Source: Neisseria lisongii (GTDB lineage: Bacteria; Pseudomonadota; Gammaproteobacteria; Burkholderiales; Neisseriaceae). Taken from it: DNA of 64,000 nt. Of the stretch, positions 32,881 through 41,269 are shown one piece after another. The notes beneath the pieces were generated by a model. It was not told the origin of the DNA. It made no database searches and was given only the letters and a program-made list of their open reading frames with translations. The stretch covers positions 558,001 to 622,000 of the forward strand of contig NZ_CP116766.1 of the NCBI RefSeq assembly GCF_028463985.1, written 5' to 3'. How positions within the stretch are numbered: position 1 is the first letter of the stretch; every line of letters begins with the position of its first letter. Position numbers and translations under genes: made by a program.

Positions 32881-34725
32881 ATGAGTATTTTTCAAGAAGC
32901 CAAGAAACAATTTGAACAAAAAAATTATGATAAGGCTATAGGACTATTCCAGCAATATCAAGCATATTTAGAAAAAGAACAAAATAAACAAGAACATATT
33001 ATAAACTTAAATATCGCAACTCACTGGTTAGGGCGGTGTTATCTTAGAAAAGAAAAATTTGATGAAGCAATAAAACATTTTGAGAAATCGGAAGCATATG
33101 CACAACAAATTCAAGATAATAAAAAACGTATAGATGAATTACGCATAGCTGCTCATTGGTTAGGTAACTGTTATTTTAGAAAAGAAAAATTTGATGAAGC
33201 AATAAAACATTTTGAGAAATCGGAAGCATATGCACAACAAATTCAAGATAATAAAAAACGTATAGATAAATTATGTATAGCTGAAAACTGGTTAGGTAAC
33301 TGTTATTTTAGAAAAGAAAAATTTGATGAAGCAATAAAACATTTTGAGAAATCGGAAGCATATGCACAACAAATTCAAGATAATAAAAAACGTATAGATG
33401 AATTACGCATAGCTGCTCATTGGTTAGGTAACTGTTATTTTAGAAAAGAAAAATTTGATGAAGCAATAAAACATTTTGAGAAATCGGAAGCATATGCACA
33501 ACAAATTCAAGATAATAAAAAACGTATAGATAAATTATGTATAGCTGAAAACTGGTTAGGTGTCTGTTATTTTAGAAAAGAAAATTTTGATGAGGCAAGA
33601 AAATATTTTAAAAAGTCGGAAGAATATGCAAAAGAAATAAATAATATCAAGAGGGTAATTTTTAGCAAACGTCTTATTGGGCATACTTTTTATAAAAGTT
33701 ACAAAAATAAAAATGAGCTAGGGGATAAAAATAAACTAGAGGAATATTTAAAGAACAAAAAAGAAATCATAAAAATTTCTATGGGGAACATAAGTAATGA
33801 AAGTATTATTGATATATTATCAATATTAACCATTGATCCTATTGAATTAGATGAAAGTATTTCTCACTATACTAATAGTAATGTTGTTAATATATTATTG
33901 GGAATAAATGGTAAGGAAAAAAGCAAAATGCGTTTAAATAGTAGTACGTATATGAATGATATCTCAGAAGGAAAAGTTTTATATAAACATTTAGATATAA
34001 ATACTAATTCCTTTGAAAAAAAATATGAAATATCCAGTAGTAGTGTTGCATTTTTCACTTGTTTTTCTAAGCGAAGCAATAATCTCAATCAATTTAGATT
34101 ATATGGAAAAGAGAATAATATAGAAGCTTCAGGATGCTGTATTGTAATGAAAAAATTGAGTAAGTGGGTTACTGAACTAGATCCTAGCAAGTCTTTTTTA
34201 AATGATAACTTAGAAGGTTCTATACAGAATTCGGAAGTTAAAGAATTAGAATTACCTTTATATCAGGTTGCTTATATATCAGATTTTGGAGATAAACCTA
34301 TTAAGTTACCGAGTTTAGGTGATGACGATAATATCTCACAATTTAGAATTGAAAAGCTCAATGAATTCTTTAATAAACTAAAAAATGAGATGAAAAATGA
34401 GATGAAAAATGAGATGAAATATAAAAGAGAATTAGAATATATACGTTATTTATTCAAAGATATTTCATTTATAGATGAAGAAGAGTTTAGAATACTAAAA
34501 GTAGAAAAAATTACTTCTAAAAATGTTAAATTCTGTGAAGAATATAATGCTTTATATCTAGAGTATAAAGATATTTCACAATACATTGGAGAAATTATTT
34601 TAGGTACAAATTTTGAGAAAACACCTAATAAGCATAAAAATGAAACGTTTGCTCATAAAATTAATAAAGAGTACTCTGGAATTAAAGTATCTCAATCTAC
34701 TTTACCAATTAATTGTCCAAAATAA
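32881..34725 (+). CDS. Repeat protein with TPR-like array and DUF2971-like C-terminus
   Basis: The protein has 614 residues and very AT-rich codons. Residues about 45-270 hold five units of 44 residues (each WLGxCYFRKEKFDEAIKHF-like), coded by 132-bp DNA units that are almost identical. The C-terminal half (about 330-600) has RLNSSTYMNDISEG, then FFTCFSKRSNNLNQFRLYG and a conserved GCCIVM stretch; this pattern resembles DUF2971. KNEM is repeated three times near residues 501-512. It has a good Shine-Dalgarno (AGGAG). Its place between darA and darB is not explained by pigment synthesis. A defence or regulatory role is speculation. Confidence 0.8.
   Translation: MSIFQEAKKQFEQKNYDKAIGLFQQYQAYLEKEQNKQEHIINLNIATHWLGRCYLRKEKFDEAIKHFEKSEAYAQQIQDNKKRIDELRIAAHWLGNCYFRKEKFDEAIKHFEKSEAYAQQIQDNKKRIDKLCIAENWLGNCYFRKEKFDEAIKHFEKSEAYAQQIQDNKKRIDELRIAAHWLGNCYFRKEKFDEAIKHFEKSEAYAQQIQDNKKRIDKLCIAENWLGVCYFRKENFDEARKYFKKSEEYAKEINNIKRVIFSKRLIGHTFYKSYKNKNELGDKNKLEEYLKNKKEIIKISMGNISNESIIDILSILTIDPIELDESISHYTNSNVVNILLGINGKEKSKMRLNSSTYMNDISEGKVLYKHLDINTNSFEKKYEISSSSVAFFTCFSKRSNNLNQFRLYGKENNIEASGCCIVMKKLSKWVTELDPSKSFLNDNLEGSIQNSEVKELELPLYQVAYISDFGDKPIKLPSLGDDDNISQFRIEKLNEFFNKLKNEMKNEMKNEMKYKRELEYIRYLFKDISFIDEEEFRILKVEKITSKNVKFCEEYNALYLEYKDISQYIGEIILGTNFEKTPNKHKNETFAHKINKEYSGIKVSQSTLPINCPK
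33021..33680 (+). repeat. Five tandem 132-bp coding repeats
   Basis: The marker GATGAAGC recurs at 33061, 33193, 33325 and 33457, and diverged at 33589, giving an exact 132-base spacing. Units 2-4 differ at very few sites, and two unit types alternate (DELRIAA and DKLCIAE). Recombination between units could add or remove 44-residue steps. Confidence 0.9.
34381..34416 (+). repeat. Three tandem 12-bp in-frame repeats
   Basis: AAAAATGAGATG is repeated three times and encodes KNEM repeated. Changes in copy number keep the frame. Confidence 0.85.
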
Positions 34726-34730
34726 AATTT

Positions 34731-35888
34731 ATGTTATTTGAAGTTTATTTAAACCGAATTTCAACCTTCTTACCGAATAACCCTGTTTCCAACGACGAAA
34801 TGGAAGGCGTATTGGGTATGGTCGGCGATGTGCCGTCCCGTGTGCGGAAAATGATTTTGCGTTCCAACGGCATTCAGCACCGCTATTACGCCATCAATCC
34901 CGACAACCGCCAAGCAACCCATACCAGTACCGAGCTTGCGGTAGAAGCCATTAAAGGGCTGATTGCACAAGGGCTGGATCCGCAACAAATTGATTTTTTA
35001 GCCTGCGGTACGTCTTACCCCGACCAAATTTTGCCGGGGCAGGGCGTGATGGTGCAAGGGCTTATTCCGAACGCCCCGTCGTGCGAAGTAATCAGCGTGG
35101 CGGGCGTGTGCGTGGCAGGAATGGGGGCGATGAAACAAGCCTTTAATGCCATTCGTACTGGCGAGCATCAAACCGCCGTAGCCGTGGCATCCGAATGTGC
35201 GTCCGCCATTATGCGGAGCGAAAATTTCCGTTCAGAAGTGGCACAAAAACAGCTGGATAACGCCAAACCAGAAATTGCCTTTGAAAAAGATTTTCTGCGT
35301 TGGATGCTTTCAGACGGTGCAGGTGCGGTGCAACTGAGCAACCGCCCGAATGCCACGGGGTTCAGTTTTAAAATTCACTGGATTGAACTGATTTCCTATG
35401 CCAACGAAATGCCAGTGTGTATGTACGCTGGGGCGGAAATTGAAGACGGGCAGTTTATCAGTTGGAAAGCAATGCCGTCTGAAAAACGGGAACAGCGTAG
35501 TGCTATGGCGATTAAACAAGATGTCAAATTATTGAACGAAAATATCGTCCGCTACACCGTAGAAAAAGCCTTGCAACGGCTTGTGCAAAAATACGATCTT
35601 AAGCCACAAGAAATTGATTATTTCTTACCGCACTATTCTTCTGAATTTTTCCGAGATAAGCTATTGTCAGGGTTGGAAAACATTGATTTTGTCATTCCGC
35701 AAAGCAAATGGTTTACCAACTTGCGTGAAAAAGGCAACACAGGTTCAGCGTCCATTTACATTATTTTGGACGAATTTAGTCGCACATTCCCACTGCAAAC
35801 AGGGCAAAAAGTGCTGTGCTATGTACCAGAAAGCGGACGTTTTTCTTCCTGCTTTATGTTGTTAGAGGTAGTGAATGGACAGTCTTAA
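34731..35888 (+). CDS. darB: Ketoacyl-ACP synthase III family, DarB-like
   Basis: The protein has 385 residues from the ATG at 34731; a TTG at 34713 would overlap the previous gene. It is a FabH-type fold with active-site Cys127 in VAGVCVAGM, His301 in FLPHYSSEFF and Asn336 in KGNTGSA. In dialkylresorcinol synthesis DarB condenses two acyl units to form the ring precursor, which DarA aromatises. No clear ribosome-binding site precedes this start, and only 5 bases separate it from the upstream stop. An uptake sequence of the ATGCC form lies inside at 35473. Confidence 0.83.
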   Translation: MLFEVYLNRISTFLPNNPVSNDEMEGVLGMVGDVPSRVRKMILRSNGIQHRYYAINPDNRQATHTSTELAVEAIKGLIAQGLDPQQIDFLACGTSYPDQILPGQGVMVQGLIPNAPSCEVISVAGVCVAGMGAMKQAFNAIRTGEHQTAVAVASECASAIMRSENFRSEVAQKQLDNAKPEIAFEKDFLRWMLSDGAGAVQLSNRPNATGFSFKIHWIELISYANEMPVCMYAGAEIEDGQFISWKAMPSEKREQRSAMAIKQDVKLLNENIVRYTVEKALQRLVQKYDLKPQEIDYFLPHYSSEFFRDKLLSGLENIDFVIPQSKWFTNLREKGNTGSASIYIILDEFSRTFPLQTGQKVLCYVPESGRFSSCFMLLEVVNGQS

Positions 35889-35890
35889 TC

Positions 35891-35956
35891 GGTAGGGTGC
35901 GTGTAAACGCACCATAAAATTGATGATACAAACGGTGCGTTTACATTCACCCTACG
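35891..35956. repeat. REPIN-like palindrome
   Basis: GGTAGGGTGCGTGTAAACGCACC (35891-35913) is followed after a loop by GGTGCGTTTACATTCACCCTAC (35934-35955), its inverse with two differences. Two REP units in opposite orientation make a REPIN. It lies 60 bases before the RAYT gene. Confidence 0.8.
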
Positions 35957-36011
35957 AATTAGGAAAATTAATCATTTCAATAATGAACGATATTACGTTA
36001 CGGAGGAAATA

Positions 36012-36551
36012 ATGCCAAATTATCGGCGTGATTTTGTGCAAGGTGGTGTATATTTTTTTACTATCGCATTACAAGATCGCACTAAAGATTTCCTTGTCCG
36101 CTATATTGATAAATTGCGTGAAGCCTATCAAGAAACGCTATATCATTATCCTTTTGAAACCATAGCAATTTGCATTTTACCCGAACACCTTCATTTAATA
36201 ATGCAACTTCCTGAAAAGGATAATAATTTTTCTCGTCGAATTCAGGTGCTAAAAACAAATTTCAGTAAAAGGTTGCCCAAAGAATGTCAGGGTAATTTTA
36301 ACCAAAGTAGAGAAAAACGAGGTGAATTAGGTATTTGGCAAAGAAGATTTTGGGAGCATCGAATTAAAGATGACGAAGATTTATCCAAACATATTGATTA
36401 TATTTATTATAATCCTGTGAAACATGGTTATGTTCAGAATGTAAAAAGTTGGTTGTATTCTTCATTTCATCGAGATGTTGAAAAAGGTATTTTTGAAAAA
36501 GATTGGGGAAGTAATATTCCCATTAGAATACAAAATTTATATCAAGAGTAG
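36012..36551 (+). CDS. REP-associated tyrosine transposase (RAYT)
   Basis: The protein has 179 residues. The RAYT/Y1 transposase family signature is visible: PNYRRDFVQGGVYFFTIA at the start, ILPEHLHLIMQLP (His-rich HUH-like motif near residues 54-66) and the catalytic-Tyr region HIDYIYYNPVKHGYV (about 130-144). These enzymes nick and move REP palindromes. It is flanked by such palindromes at 35891-35956 and 36563-36585. It sits between pigment genes without breaking one. Confidence 0.88.
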   Translation: MPNYRRDFVQGGVYFFTIALQDRTKDFLVRYIDKLREAYQETLYHYPFETIAICILPEHLHLIMQLPEKDNNFSRRIQVLKTNFSKRLPKECQGNFNQSREKRGELGIWQRRFWEHRIKDDEDLSKHIDYIYYNPVKHGYVQNVKSWLYSSFHRDVEKGIFEKDWGSNIPIRIQNLYQE

Positions 36552-36562
36552 AGTAGAAAAAT

Positions 36563-36585
36563 GGTGCGTTTACACGCACCCTACG
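36563..36585. repeat. REP unit downstream of the RAYT gene
   Basis: GGTGCGTTTACACGCACCCTACG is the inverse of the unit at 35891. The two flank the transposase gene, as expected for a RAYT-REP unit. Confidence 0.8.
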
Positions 36586-36594
36586 GAAAAATTT

Positions 36595-36981
36595 ATGGAA
36601 ATTGACGATATTCCGCAAGACAACAGTAAAACCTATCACGGACATCAAAAAGTGATTTACGCCACCCAAAACGGACAATACCAAACCGCCACCAGTAGCG
36701 GTTGGCAAGATGAGGCATTTGCCACCGAACAAGCGGTCGCCGAGTTGGACGCTCAAACTGAGAACGCCTTACAAGCGGTCAAAAACGGCGAAAAATCGGT
36801 AATTTATTATTTAATGTACAAATACCGCTACGATGAAACCAGCCTTGCCCAAACCACTGGGCTATGGAAATGGCAAATCAGACGGCATTTCCGCCCCGAA
36901 ATATTCGCTAAATTACCAGAAAAAACGCTGGCGAAATATCGGGAGGCGTTTGGTTGCAAGTTGGAAATAAACGATGAATAA
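36595..36981 (+). CDS. Hypothetical protein of the dialkylresorcinol region
   Basis: This 128-residue soluble protein starts at the ATG at 36595, just after the REP unit; the longer frame through the transposase end is a shadow. I recognise no family. The C-terminal half (about 70-128) contains basic and aromatic residues, with WKWQIRRHF suggesting helical nucleic-acid or protein contact. Two Pasteurellaceae uptake motifs lie in its coding sequence. It overlaps the BtrH-like gene by 8 bases, so coupling to the pathway is likely. Confidence 0.72.
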   Translation: MEIDDIPQDNSKTYHGHQKVIYATQNGQYQTATSSGWQDEAFATEQAVAELDAQTENALQAVKNGEKSVIYYLMYKYRYDETSLAQTTGLWKWQIRRHFRPEIFAKLPEKTLAKYREAFGCKLEINDE

Positions 36982-37975
36982 GGCAAACTTCCCTCACCAA
37001 CACACCGCCCATTGCGAAAGCGGGGTGATGTCCACGATGTTGAAAGCACAGGGTATTGAGCTAAATGAGGCGATGGTTTTCGGTTTGGCTCACGCCCTGA
37101 CTTTTGTCTATTTACCGATCATTAAGATCAGCGGTATGCCGTTGATTTCTTACCGTATGCCACCCCGATCCATTATCAAAAATGTGTGCAAGGCGTTGGG
37201 GATCAAATTAAAAATTCAAAAATTTTCCACCGCTCTTTTGGGGCAACAAGCCTTAGATCAGGCGTTAGCGGAACAAAAATTAGTCGGTTTGCAAACGTCT
37301 GTTTTCTGGTTGCCCTATTTCCCGCCCGAAATGCGGTTTCATTTTAATGCCCATAATTTGTTGGTTTACGGTAAACAACAGCACGAGTATTTGATTAGCG
37401 ATCCCGTATTTGAGAGCGTGCAACGTTGCAATGAAGACGATTTGCAAAAAGCCCGCTTTGCCAAAGGGGCGTTAGCGTCAAAGGGCTTGATGTACTACCT
37501 TGACAGTAAACCCGAACAACCGCCCGAATTGGCAACGCTCATTCATCAAGCCATTCGCAAAAATGCCAAACAGATGTTAGCCCCACTATTTTTTGTGGGC
37601 GTAAAAGGCATTTGTTCGGTTGCCAAATCCATTGAAAAACTGGCAACCAGTAAAAAATCGGAAAAATATAAAAAACTCTATCTCGGACATATTGTGCGGA
37701 TGCAGGAAGAAATCGGCACAGGCGGTGCAGGGTTCCGCTATCTGTATGCCTATTTTTTAGAACAGGCAGCGGACATTTGCCAACAACCTGCATACCAACA
37801 AGCATCGGAACAAATGACCGCAATCGGCGATCAATGGCGACAATTTGCCAGTTTATGCGTAAAACAATGCCGTAAACCGACAGAACAAGGCTATGGTGAA
37901 ATTGCCGTGTTTTTACGCAAGATTGCTGAGCAGGAAGAATTGTTATGGCGAAGTTTAAAAAATGTTTCAAATTAA
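36974..37975 (+). CDS. BtrH N-terminal domain protein
   Basis: This 333-residue protein opens with the BtrH-type N-terminal domain: HQHTAHCESGVMSTMLKAQGI, with a Cys-centred active site (Cys near residue 14), and FNAHNLLVYG (about 124-133) for the conserved His. A helical C-terminal domain of unknown function (about 190-333) follows. BtrH-type proteins transfer acyl groups from carrier proteins, and members of this family occur in dialkylresorcinol/flexirubin clusters. Here it could join the aryl polyene acid to the resorcinol. That is inference. It overlaps the ABC ATPase start by 14 bases. Confidence 0.8.
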   Translation: MNKANFPHQHTAHCESGVMSTMLKAQGIELNEAMVFGLAHALTFVYLPIIKISGMPLISYRMPPRSIIKNVCKALGIKLKIQKFSTALLGQQALDQALAEQKLVGLQTSVFWLPYFPPEMRFHFNAHNLLVYGKQQHEYLISDPVFESVQRCNEDDLQKARFAKGALASKGLMYYLDSKPEQPPELATLIHQAIRKNAKQMLAPLFFVGVKGICSVAKSIEKLATSKKSEKYKKLYLGHIVRMQEEIGTGGAGFRYLYAYFLEQAADICQQPAYQQASEQMTAIGDQWRQFASLCVKQCRKPTEQGYGEIAVFLRKIAEQEELLWRSLKNVSN

Positions 37976-38681
37976 CGCATTAAACCATTTTTATCAGCAA
38001 TATCAAGCATTAAGCAATATTGAATTGACTATTACACAGGGCGAATGTGTCGGTTTATTAGGCCCGAATGGGGCAGGCAAAACCACCTTGATGTCCTTGC
38101 TCGCTGGTTTGCAAAGCGTACAATCCGGGCAGATTTTATTTGACGGCGTACCCTTTGCCCGCCTGAGCGAAAAGCAACGCCAGCAAATCTCCCTTGTGCC
38201 ACAGGATTTTGCGTTTTATCCCTTGCTTTCAGTGTGGGAAAATATGAAATTTTTTGCCGCACTTTATGGGATTAGCGATAAAAAATGGCTGTTGCAATTA
38301 TTGGAGCAAACAGGTTTAACCGCACATAAAGCCAAATTGGCAAAACATCTTTCCGGCGGTTTGAAACGCCGTCTGAATTTTGCGATTGGTTTGATTAACC
38401 GCCCTTCGGTGATTTTTTTAGATGAAATTACCGTGGGGATTGATCCCAAATCCAGACAATTTATTTTAGATGCCGTTGCAGATTTGACCCGCCAAGGGGT
38501 AACCGTGATTTATACATCCCATTACTTGCAGGAAATTGAGCAACTTTGCTCAAAATTAATTCTGTTAAATCAAGGTCAGCTCATTTATCAAGGCACGGTA
38601 CAAGCAATTTTGCAACAAAACAAACACCATTCCTTAGAGCGGTTTTATTTGGACTTCTTGGCAAATCAGGTCGGCAAATGA
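37962..38681 (+). CDS. ABC transporter ATP-binding protein
   Basis: The protein has 239 residues. The Walker A GPNGAGKTT (residues 34-42), the signature LSGGLKRRL (about 129-137) and the Walker B VIFLDEIT (about 149-156) are intact. It is the ATPase of an ABC-2 type exporter with the permease that overlaps it by four bases (ATGA). Position within the dialkylresorcinol block suggests export of the pigment or of a precursor. The sequence GCCGTCTGAA occurs once in the coding DNA (38367). Confidence 0.93.
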   Translation: MFQINALNHFYQQYQALSNIELTITQGECVGLLGPNGAGKTTLMSLLAGLQSVQSGQILFDGVPFARLSEKQRQQISLVPQDFAFYPLLSVWENMKFFAALYGISDKKWLLQLLEQTGLTAHKAKLAKHLSGGLKRRLNFAIGLINRPSVIFLDEITVGIDPKSRQFILDAVADLTRQGVTVIYTSHYLQEIEQLCSKLILLNQGQLIYQGTVQAILQQNKHHSLERFYLDFLANQVGK

Positions 38682-39925
38682 TGTTATTAGTCTCTATTTT
38701 TAAAGAACTGCGCTTATTGAGCCGTGATTTACACGGTGTGGCAGTATTATTTATTATGCCGATTCTGTTTATGCTGATTATGTCGGCGGCATTGAGCAAA
38801 GGGAATGAATTATCACGCAGTGGCGAAATTGTGTTGCTGGCGGAAAAGAATAATACATTGAATCAATCCTTTGCTAAGGCTTTGGCGGAAGAAAATTTAA
38901 ATATTCGGCAAGGCGATCTCACCGATTTAGCCTTATTTCAAAACGGATTGCAACAAGGCAAATTTGAATTATTGGTGATTAACCGCAATAGTGCGGAAAC
39001 GCTTTTAGAACAGGATCAAGGGCTGGAATTGCACTTAAATCCGAGCGTGGATCTGATTTGGCTGTCCGGTATCAAAGGTATTTTGCAAAAACACTATACG
39101 CAACAACGTCTGAACGATTATTTCGCTGACAATACAATCCATTTAGAAAACAATCATCTTAAACAAGTAAAAAAAATTGAACAGCAAGTTAATCAAGAAT
39201 TAGAACAAAAATTCACCCAGATTAGATCCTATTTAAACAATAATATGTGGCAGGAACGCTATCTGAACCGTCAGGGCGATAGCGTGAACAAGCCCAATTC
39301 CGTGCAACACAGCGTGCCGGCGTGGCTGATTTTCGGGATGTTTTTTATTATGATTCCGCTTTCTAATGTGATGGCAATGGAACGCCAAACCAATACCATT
39401 ACCCGTTTGCGGCTGGCTCAGGCATCGGCGTGGAAACTGGTGGTAGCGAAGTTGATTCCCTATTTCCTGATTAACCAGCTCCAATTTTTAGGGATGATTG
39501 CATTGGGCTATTTTGTGTTGCCCCTGTTAGATATGCCGATGTTCCGCCTTTCCGGCGATTTTACGGCTTATGCAGTGTTGGCATCCGCCGTCAGTTTGGC
39601 GGCACTGGGCTACGGATTGCTGATCAGCGTGATTGCCCGCACAACAGAACAAGCGGTTGTGCTGGGCGGTGGCGGCATTATTATTATGGCCGCAACGGGC
39701 GGCATTATGGTGCCTGTTTATATTATGCCTGAAATTATGCAGCAAATTGCCCAATTCTCACCAATGGGCTGGGCATTGACCGGCTTTCAGAATTTATTGC
39801 TGAACCACTACCACTTGCAGCAAATCAGCCCGATATTGTGGCGCTTGGCCGCATTTGCCGCCGCCACATTGGCAACGGCGGTGTTGATTTACCGCAATCA
39901 ATTAAAAAAACAGGTGCGATTTTAA
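38678..39925 (+). CDS. ABC-2 type transporter permease
   Basis: The protein has 415 residues from the ATG at 38678, which overlaps the ATPase stop; a longer frame would start inside the ATPase gene. One hydrophobic segment at the N-terminus (about 20-38), a long extracytoplasmic domain (about 40-215) and five or six helices at the C-terminus fit the ABC-2 family. It forms an exporter with the preceding ATPase. A Pasteurellaceae uptake motif is at 39649. Its last base is shared with the ACP start (TAATG). Confidence 0.88.
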   Translation: MMLLVSIFKELRLLSRDLHGVAVLFIMPILFMLIMSAALSKGNELSRSGEIVLLAEKNNTLNQSFAKALAEENLNIRQGDLTDLALFQNGLQQGKFELLVINRNSAETLLEQDQGLELHLNPSVDLIWLSGIKGILQKHYTQQRLNDYFADNTIHLENNHLKQVKKIEQQVNQELEQKFTQIRSYLNNNMWQERYLNRQGDSVNKPNSVQHSVPAWLIFGMFFIMIPLSNVMAMERQTNTITRLRLAQASAWKLVVAKLIPYFLINQLQFLGMIALGYFVLPLLDMPMFRLSGDFTAYAVLASAVSLAALGYGLLISVIARTTEQAVVLGGGGIIIMAATGGIMVPVYIMPEIMQQIAQFSPMGWALTGFQNLLLNHYHLQQISPILWRLAAFAAATLATAVLIYRNQLKKQVRF

Positions 39926-40215
39926 TGGCTTATCAATTTACTTTAGCCGCCCCGGATTTGGAGCGGGAATTAAAAAAACTGATTGTGCAAGAAACCGAAA
40001 AAGACGAATTTTTGCCCGATGAATTGAGCGATGACGAATATCTGTTTGGCGAAAAAAGCCGCATTCAGCTTGATTCTTTAGATGCACTGCAAATTACGGT
40101 TGCCCTGCAGGCGCATTTCGGCGTGCGTTTAAACGGCGACCGCATGGTGCGCAAACACATGATGACGGTGCGCGATTTGGCAGCCTTTATCCGGGAAACC
40201 CACCAATCATCATGA
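39925..40215 (+). CDS. Acyl carrier protein 3 (dialkylresorcinol block)
   Basis: The protein has 96 residues. It has the attachment motif IQLDSLDALQI (Ser near residue 49) and the acidic helices of an ACP. The ATG at 39925-39927 overlaps the permease stop. It differs in sequence from the two ACPs at 23.7-24.2 kb, as expected for a DarC-type carrier. It overlaps the next ketosynthase by four bases (ATGA). The composition is intermediate between the low-GC block and the neisserial DNA that follows, so a recombination junction may lie close by. Confidence 0.88.
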   Translation: MAYQFTLAAPDLERELKKLIVQETEKDEFLPDELSDDEYLFGEKSRIQLDSLDALQITVALQAHFGVRLNGDRMVRKHMMTVRDLAAFIRETHQSS

Positions 40216-41261
40216 ACAGAGTTTATCTTCATTCATGCAGTTTTCAGACGGCCTCAGGCACAAAAAAAATGGCGGCGCAGTTTTTAAACCAGCAAAACGA
40301 ATTGCCGTATTTCAAAGCCTTTGACGGCATATTTACGCCGATCAAAGAAATTCACCGCCAACTGGATTTTCATATCGACCATATTCTGCAGCAGCAGGGC
40401 TGGCAGCGGCGGGAATTGCCGCAAATTCCGATTTTATTGGGTTCGACCGGCTATACGGTAACCGATTTGGAATACCGCCTCAGCCAAAACCAAACCTTGG
40501 ATTTTGATTACAACCTTGCCGCCCTCGGCCGCCACCTGCAGCAGCGCTACTGCTCGCCCGTATTCCATTTCGCCACTTCCTGCACCTCATCGGCGCAAGC
40601 CGTTTATGCCGCATATCAAATGATTCGCAGCGGCGGCTGCAGCAAAGCCATAGTTATCGGTTTGGAACATTTCAACCGTTTCACTTTCGAGCATTTTTAT
40701 GCCATGAATTTATTGGCGCAAGAAGAAACCTACCGCCCCTTTGTCCAGCCTCAAGGCATGATTTTGGGGGAAGGCATTGCCTGTTTGGCATTGAGCAGCA
40801 CTGCAGAAACAGCGTTTGGCTGCGAAATTCTTGCCGCCGCCTCCGTTACCGACCATCACAACCTGACCAACAGTAACGTCGCCGTTTTAGAACAACTGCT
40901 GAAGCAGATAACCGGCCAAGCCCGAATCACTCCCGAAGACATTACCGCTGTCAAAACCCACGGTATCGGTGGTGCATTTGACGATGACGAACAAACCCTG
41001 TTGCGCCAAACATTGCCAAACAGCAAATGGCTGCTGGCCAAACCGTTTTTAGGCCACACCTTGGGTGCAAGCGGCGTTTTGGAAACAGCATGGCTGCTGG
41101 AAAACCTGCGTTCGGGGCATTTCCCGCCTTTGCCTTATCAAAATCAGGCGCAACATTTACCCTTGGCACACGGAACGCCGGTTTCAGACGGCCTTTATCT
41201 CAACTATTTCCTCGGCTTCGGCGGCAGCAATGTCGGCTGGCTGCTGCATTGGCAACATTAA
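40212..41261 (+). CDS. Beta-ketoacyl synthase, short form
   Basis: This 349-residue protein is shorter than the usual 400 but keeps the triad: Cys124 in ATSCTSSAQ, His250 in KTHGIGG and His282 in LGHTLGASG. It follows the third ACP gene and precedes the Cys-less partner below, so the two may form an active ketosynthase pair for the dialkylresorcinol chain or for a second acyl arm. The gene again carries neisserial uptake sequences in its coding DNA (40243-40254 and 41179-41190). Confidence 0.87.
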   Translation: MNRVYLHSCSFQTASGTKKMAAQFLNQQNELPYFKAFDGIFTPIKEIHRQLDFHIDHILQQQGWQRRELPQIPILLGSTGYTVTDLEYRLSQNQTLDFDYNLAALGRHLQQRYCSPVFHFATSCTSSAQAVYAAYQMIRSGGCSKAIVIGLEHFNRFTFEHFYAMNLLAQEETYRPFVQPQGMILGEGIACLALSSTAETAFGCEILAAASVTDHHNLTNSNVAVLEQLLKQITGQARITPEDITAVKTHGIGGAFDDDEQTLLRQTLPNSKWLLAKPFLGHTLGASGVLETAWLLENLRSGHFPPLPYQNQAQHLPLAHGTPVSDGLYLNYFLGFGGSNVGWLLHWQH

Positions 41262-41269
41262 GGCAACAC

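Larger units (their letters stand above)
31400..40000. other. Putative Pasteurellaceae-derived segment inside the pigment cluster
   Basis: The composition is visibly more AT-rich than either flank, and uptake sequences drop from about one or more per kb to only two 10-mers (35474 and 38367). Exact ACAAGCGGT, the Actinobacillus-type Pasteurellaceae uptake motif, is at 36729-36737, 36771-36779 and 39649-39657; a core match on the minus strand lies at 32559-32567. Boundaries are approximate and lie within the ApeR-like gene and near the third ACP gene. Confidence 0.6.

Noticed and set aside
33021..33680. Tandem repeats considered as a CRISPR array
   Set aside because: The units are contiguous, coding and 132 bases long with no unique spacers.
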